Shown here piece after piece: positions 31,782 to 33,362 of a DNA stretch of 33,362 nucleotides. Source of the DNA: JBQTJJ01 sp052387235 (GTDB lineage: Bacteria; Actinomycetota; Acidimicrobiia; Acidimicrobiales; GCA-2861595); the NCBI GenBank assembly GCA_052387235.1, contig JBQTJJ010000052.1, forward strand, positions 1 through 33,362, read 5' to 3'. Numbering within the stretch: the stretch's first letter is position 1; every line of letters begins with the position of its first letter. Both the position numbers and the translations under genes were made by a program. The notes beneath the pieces were generated by a model that worked only from the letters and a program-made list of their open reading frames with translations, had not been told where the DNA came from and did no database searches.

Positions 31782-32306
31782 GTGAGCGTTCTCGACGACG
31801 CCGTCTCCGGCCTTCTCGCACCCGGGCGGCGGTGGGGCGGGCGCCCGCGCCGGCGGTCCCGGCCGCCGGCACCCGTGCAGCCGAGCCGCTGGCTCGCCGT
31901 GGCCATGGGCGCGGTGGCGGTCCAGTCCCTCACGGTCCTGGCCGCGACGGCCGGACTCGGGTACGCCGCCATGGTCTTCGGCACCGACGACCTCCTGTTC
32001 GTGCTCGGGCTCATCGTCCTGCCCCTGGCGGTGACCGGCATGGGCATGGGGCTGTCGGCACTGGCCTGGTTGGCGAGGATCGCCCTGCGGCTGGCGCGCA
32101 GGGACGGCAACGCCCGCATCGACCTCGTGGTCATGGGAATCGCCGGGCTCTTCGTCGGCGCCTGGACCGTGGCGATGGGCCTGGTCGGTCCCGGGCTGCT
32201 CGTCGTCGCTCCCGCGGCCGTCGCCCTCGTGGTCGCGTCCGTACCCGGCGCGTGGCGCTCCGCCGACCGGCCGGTCCCGCTCGAGGGCGTCGGACGGGGC
32301 TGCTGA
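31782..32306 (+). CDS. Small polytopic membrane protein, unknown
   Basis: A 174-residue protein from GTG 31782. Residues 1-38 are basic and Pro/Arg-rich (GRRWGGRPRRRSRPPAPVQP). About four hydrophobic segments follow: WLAVAMGAVAVQSLTVLAAT, LLFVLGLIVLPLAVTGMGMG continuing ALAWLA, IDLVVMGIAGLFVGAWTVAM, and GLLVVAPAAVALVVASV. No known motif is recognised. The frame is open far upstream, so the start is uncertain; TACCCG 3 nt before the GTG is not a good -10. It is convergent with ispH, with 33 bp between them and no terminator visible. Codon use resembles neighbouring genes, which supports it being real. Confidence 0.6.
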   Translation: MSVLDDAVSGLLAPGRRWGGRPRRRSRPPAPVQPSRWLAVAMGAVAVQSLTVLAATAGLGYAAMVFGTDDLLFVLGLIVLPLAVTGMGMGLSALAWLARIALRLARRDGNARIDLVVMGIAGLFVGAWTVAMGLVGPGLLVVAPAAVALVVASVPGAWRSADRPVPLEGVGRGC

Positions 32307-32339
32307 CGGGCCCGCTCCCGCACCGCTGGCCCCACGCGG

Positions 32340-33362
32340 CTAGCGCGGGACGAGGCCGGCCAGCTCGTCGAGGACACCACTGGCCGCCACCGAGCGGTCG
32401 TCGGACAGCGGGACAGCGGGGTCGGCCGGCACGAACAGCGAGGCGCTCACGGCCGCCACCGCGGCCCGGAGCAGGTCCCGCAGCTCGCGGGGTGGGGGGA
32501 AGTACTCGTCCTCGTCGGTGAGCGACACCAGCTCGACGCCCCCGGCCGGGGCCAGCCGGTCGATCACGGCCCGCACCAGCTCCTCGGGCGCAGAGGCGCC
32601 GGCCGTAACGCCCACCGTCCCGGTGAGGCCGGCGGGCACCTCGTCGGCCCCGTTGACCCGCACCACCGTCGGGCACAGCGACCGGGCCACCTTCTCGAGG
32701 GCCCGGGTGTTCGACGAGTTGGCCGAGCCGATGACGACGACGGCGTCGGACCGGGCCGCGATCGCCTTGAGCGCCGTCTGGCGGTTGGTGGTGGCGAAGC
32801 ACAGGTCGCTGCGGCCCGGCAGCCACATCCCGGGGAAGCGGGCGGCGGCGGCGTCGCGCACCCCGGCCCACTCGTCCATGCTCAGGGTCGTCTGGGCCAG
32901 GAACGCCACCGGCGCGTCCGGGTCGAGGTCGAGGGAGGCCACGTCGTCCTCCGTCTCCACCAGGCGGACCGACGCCGGCGCGACGGCCATGGTCCCCACC
33001 GCCTCGTCGTGGCCCTCGTGGCCCACGTACACGACGGTGTAGCCCTTTCCCGACCGGACCTTGACCTCGTGGTGCACCTTGGTGACCAGTGGGCACACCG
33101 CATCGACCACGACGCCGCCGTTGGCCCGGGCCGCCGCCACCACCTCGGGTGCGGAGCCATGGGCGCTGAGCATGACGGGAGCGCCCGGCGGGACCTCCGA
33201 CACGTCGTCGACGAACACCACGCCGAGGCGCCGGAAGCGGTCGACCACGATCTGGTTGTGCACGATCTCGTGGTAGCAGTACACGGGCGGGTCGAAGACC
33301 CGCACCATCCACGCCAGCGCCTTGATCGCCATCTCCACGCCGGCGCAGAAGCCCCGGGGTGC
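32340..33362 (-). CDS. ispH: 4-hydroxy-3-methylbut-2-enyl diphosphate reductase (partial, 5' end outside window)
   Basis: The last 340 residues of IspH (LytB), the [4Fe-4S] enzyme that makes IPP and DMAPP in the final step of the MEP isoprenoid pathway. The three cluster cysteines are present: APRGFCAGVEMAIKAL at the window edge, VDAVCPLVTKVHHEV and GRSDLCFATTNRQTA. So are the substrate-site motifs CYHEIVHNQIVVD, MLSAHGSAPEV, GHEGHDEAVGT, AQTTLSMDEW, IGSANSSNTRAL and VTAGASAPEELV. The frame continues to the last base, so the start codon lies beyond 33362. The C-terminal tail after TDEDEYFPPPRELR is about 40 residues longer than usual. Isoprenoid supply fits the polyprenyl-linked envelope genes nearby, though no direct link is shown. 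Confidence 0.96.
   Translation of the reverse strand, partial: APRGFCAGVEMAIKALAWMVRVFDPPVYCYHEIVHNQIVVDRFRRLGVVFVDDVSEVPPGAPVMLSAHGSAPEVVAAARANGGVVVDAVCPLVTKVHHEVKVRSGKGYTVVYVGHEGHDEAVGTMAVAPASVRLVETEDDVASLDLDPDAPVAFLAQTTLSMDEWAGVRDAAAARFPGMWLPGRSDLCFATTNRQTALKAIAARSDAVVVIGSANSSNTRALEKVARSLCPTVVRVNGADEVPAGLTGTVGVTAGASAPEELVRAVIDRLAPAGGVELVSLTDEDEYFPPPRELRDLLRAAVAAVSASLFVPADPAVPLSDDRSVAASGVLDELAGLVPR

Noticed and set aside
32307..32339. Terminator between the small membrane protein and ispH
   Set aside because: The 33-bp gap has no convincing stem-loop or T-run.

Overview
This is a very GC-rich core-genome segment from an actinobacterium. Gene content suggests the deep-branching class Acidimicrobiia or a relative, but that placement is inference: no 16S is visible. 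It opens with the 3' end of a 23S rRNA gene, a 5S rRNA gene and the terminator of the rRNA operon. About 30 tightly packed protein genes follow. Their order tracks a block known from Mycobacterium tuberculosis (the Rv1691 to Rv1712 neighbourhood: TPR protein, HAD phosphatase, tlyA, NAD kinase, recN, steA, steB/mctB, pyrG, NUDIX, xerD, scpA, scpB, rluB, cmk). Extra genes are inserted between these anchors. I see no prophage, CRISPR array, insertion sequence or tRNA gene.

Layout. (a) 1-540: rRNA. (b) 556-5729: TPR protein with a huge low-complexity N-terminus, a short SSB-like protein, a DUF1015 protein (minus strand), a membrane-anchored or secreted hypothetical and a NagD-like HAD phosphatase. 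(c) 5749-7207: rhomboid protease (minus) divergent from a phasin-like coiled-coil protein. (d) 7234-12617: tlyA, NAD kinase, recN, steA, steB, almost without gaps. (e) 12614-18829: envelope genes. murJ, a family-2 glycosyltransferase and an MraY-like protein lie on the plus strand; a PAP2 phosphatase and a large AlkP-like membrane protein lie on the minus strand. (f) 18945-23213: pyrG, NUDIX hydrolase, a perfect AT-rich palindrome, alanine dehydrogenase and a tyrosine-recombinase homologue that has lost its active site. (g) 23223-25475: TraR/DksA-type zinc-finger protein, M50 protease and trpS (minus). (h) 25526-32306: scpA, scpB, rluB, then aroH, tyrA, aroA, cmk, plsC and a small membrane protein. 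(i) 32340-33362: ispH on the minus strand, cut by the window end.

How it works together. Region d/e joins the cell-separation pair SteA/SteB to a lipid-linked-glycan set (flippase, two glycosyl or sugar-phosphate transferases, polyprenyl-phosphate-type phosphatase, membrane AlkP-like protein). It is the best candidate here for an incompletely described system. Region h couples chromosome segregation (ScpAB), ribosome modification, chorismate-to-aromatic metabolism, nucleotide metabolism and phospholipid synthesis.

Expression signals are consistent. At about ten starts a TANNNT box (mostly TAGNCT) lies 6-10 nt before the start codon, which points to leaderless mRNAs. Inside operons, genes are joined by NTGA stop/start overlaps. 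These include CTGA junctions at genes whose frames offer no ATG, GTG or TTG before the conserved domain. The SSB-like gene is the exception: it has a real ribosome binding site and a promoter resembling the PafBC DNA-damage type.
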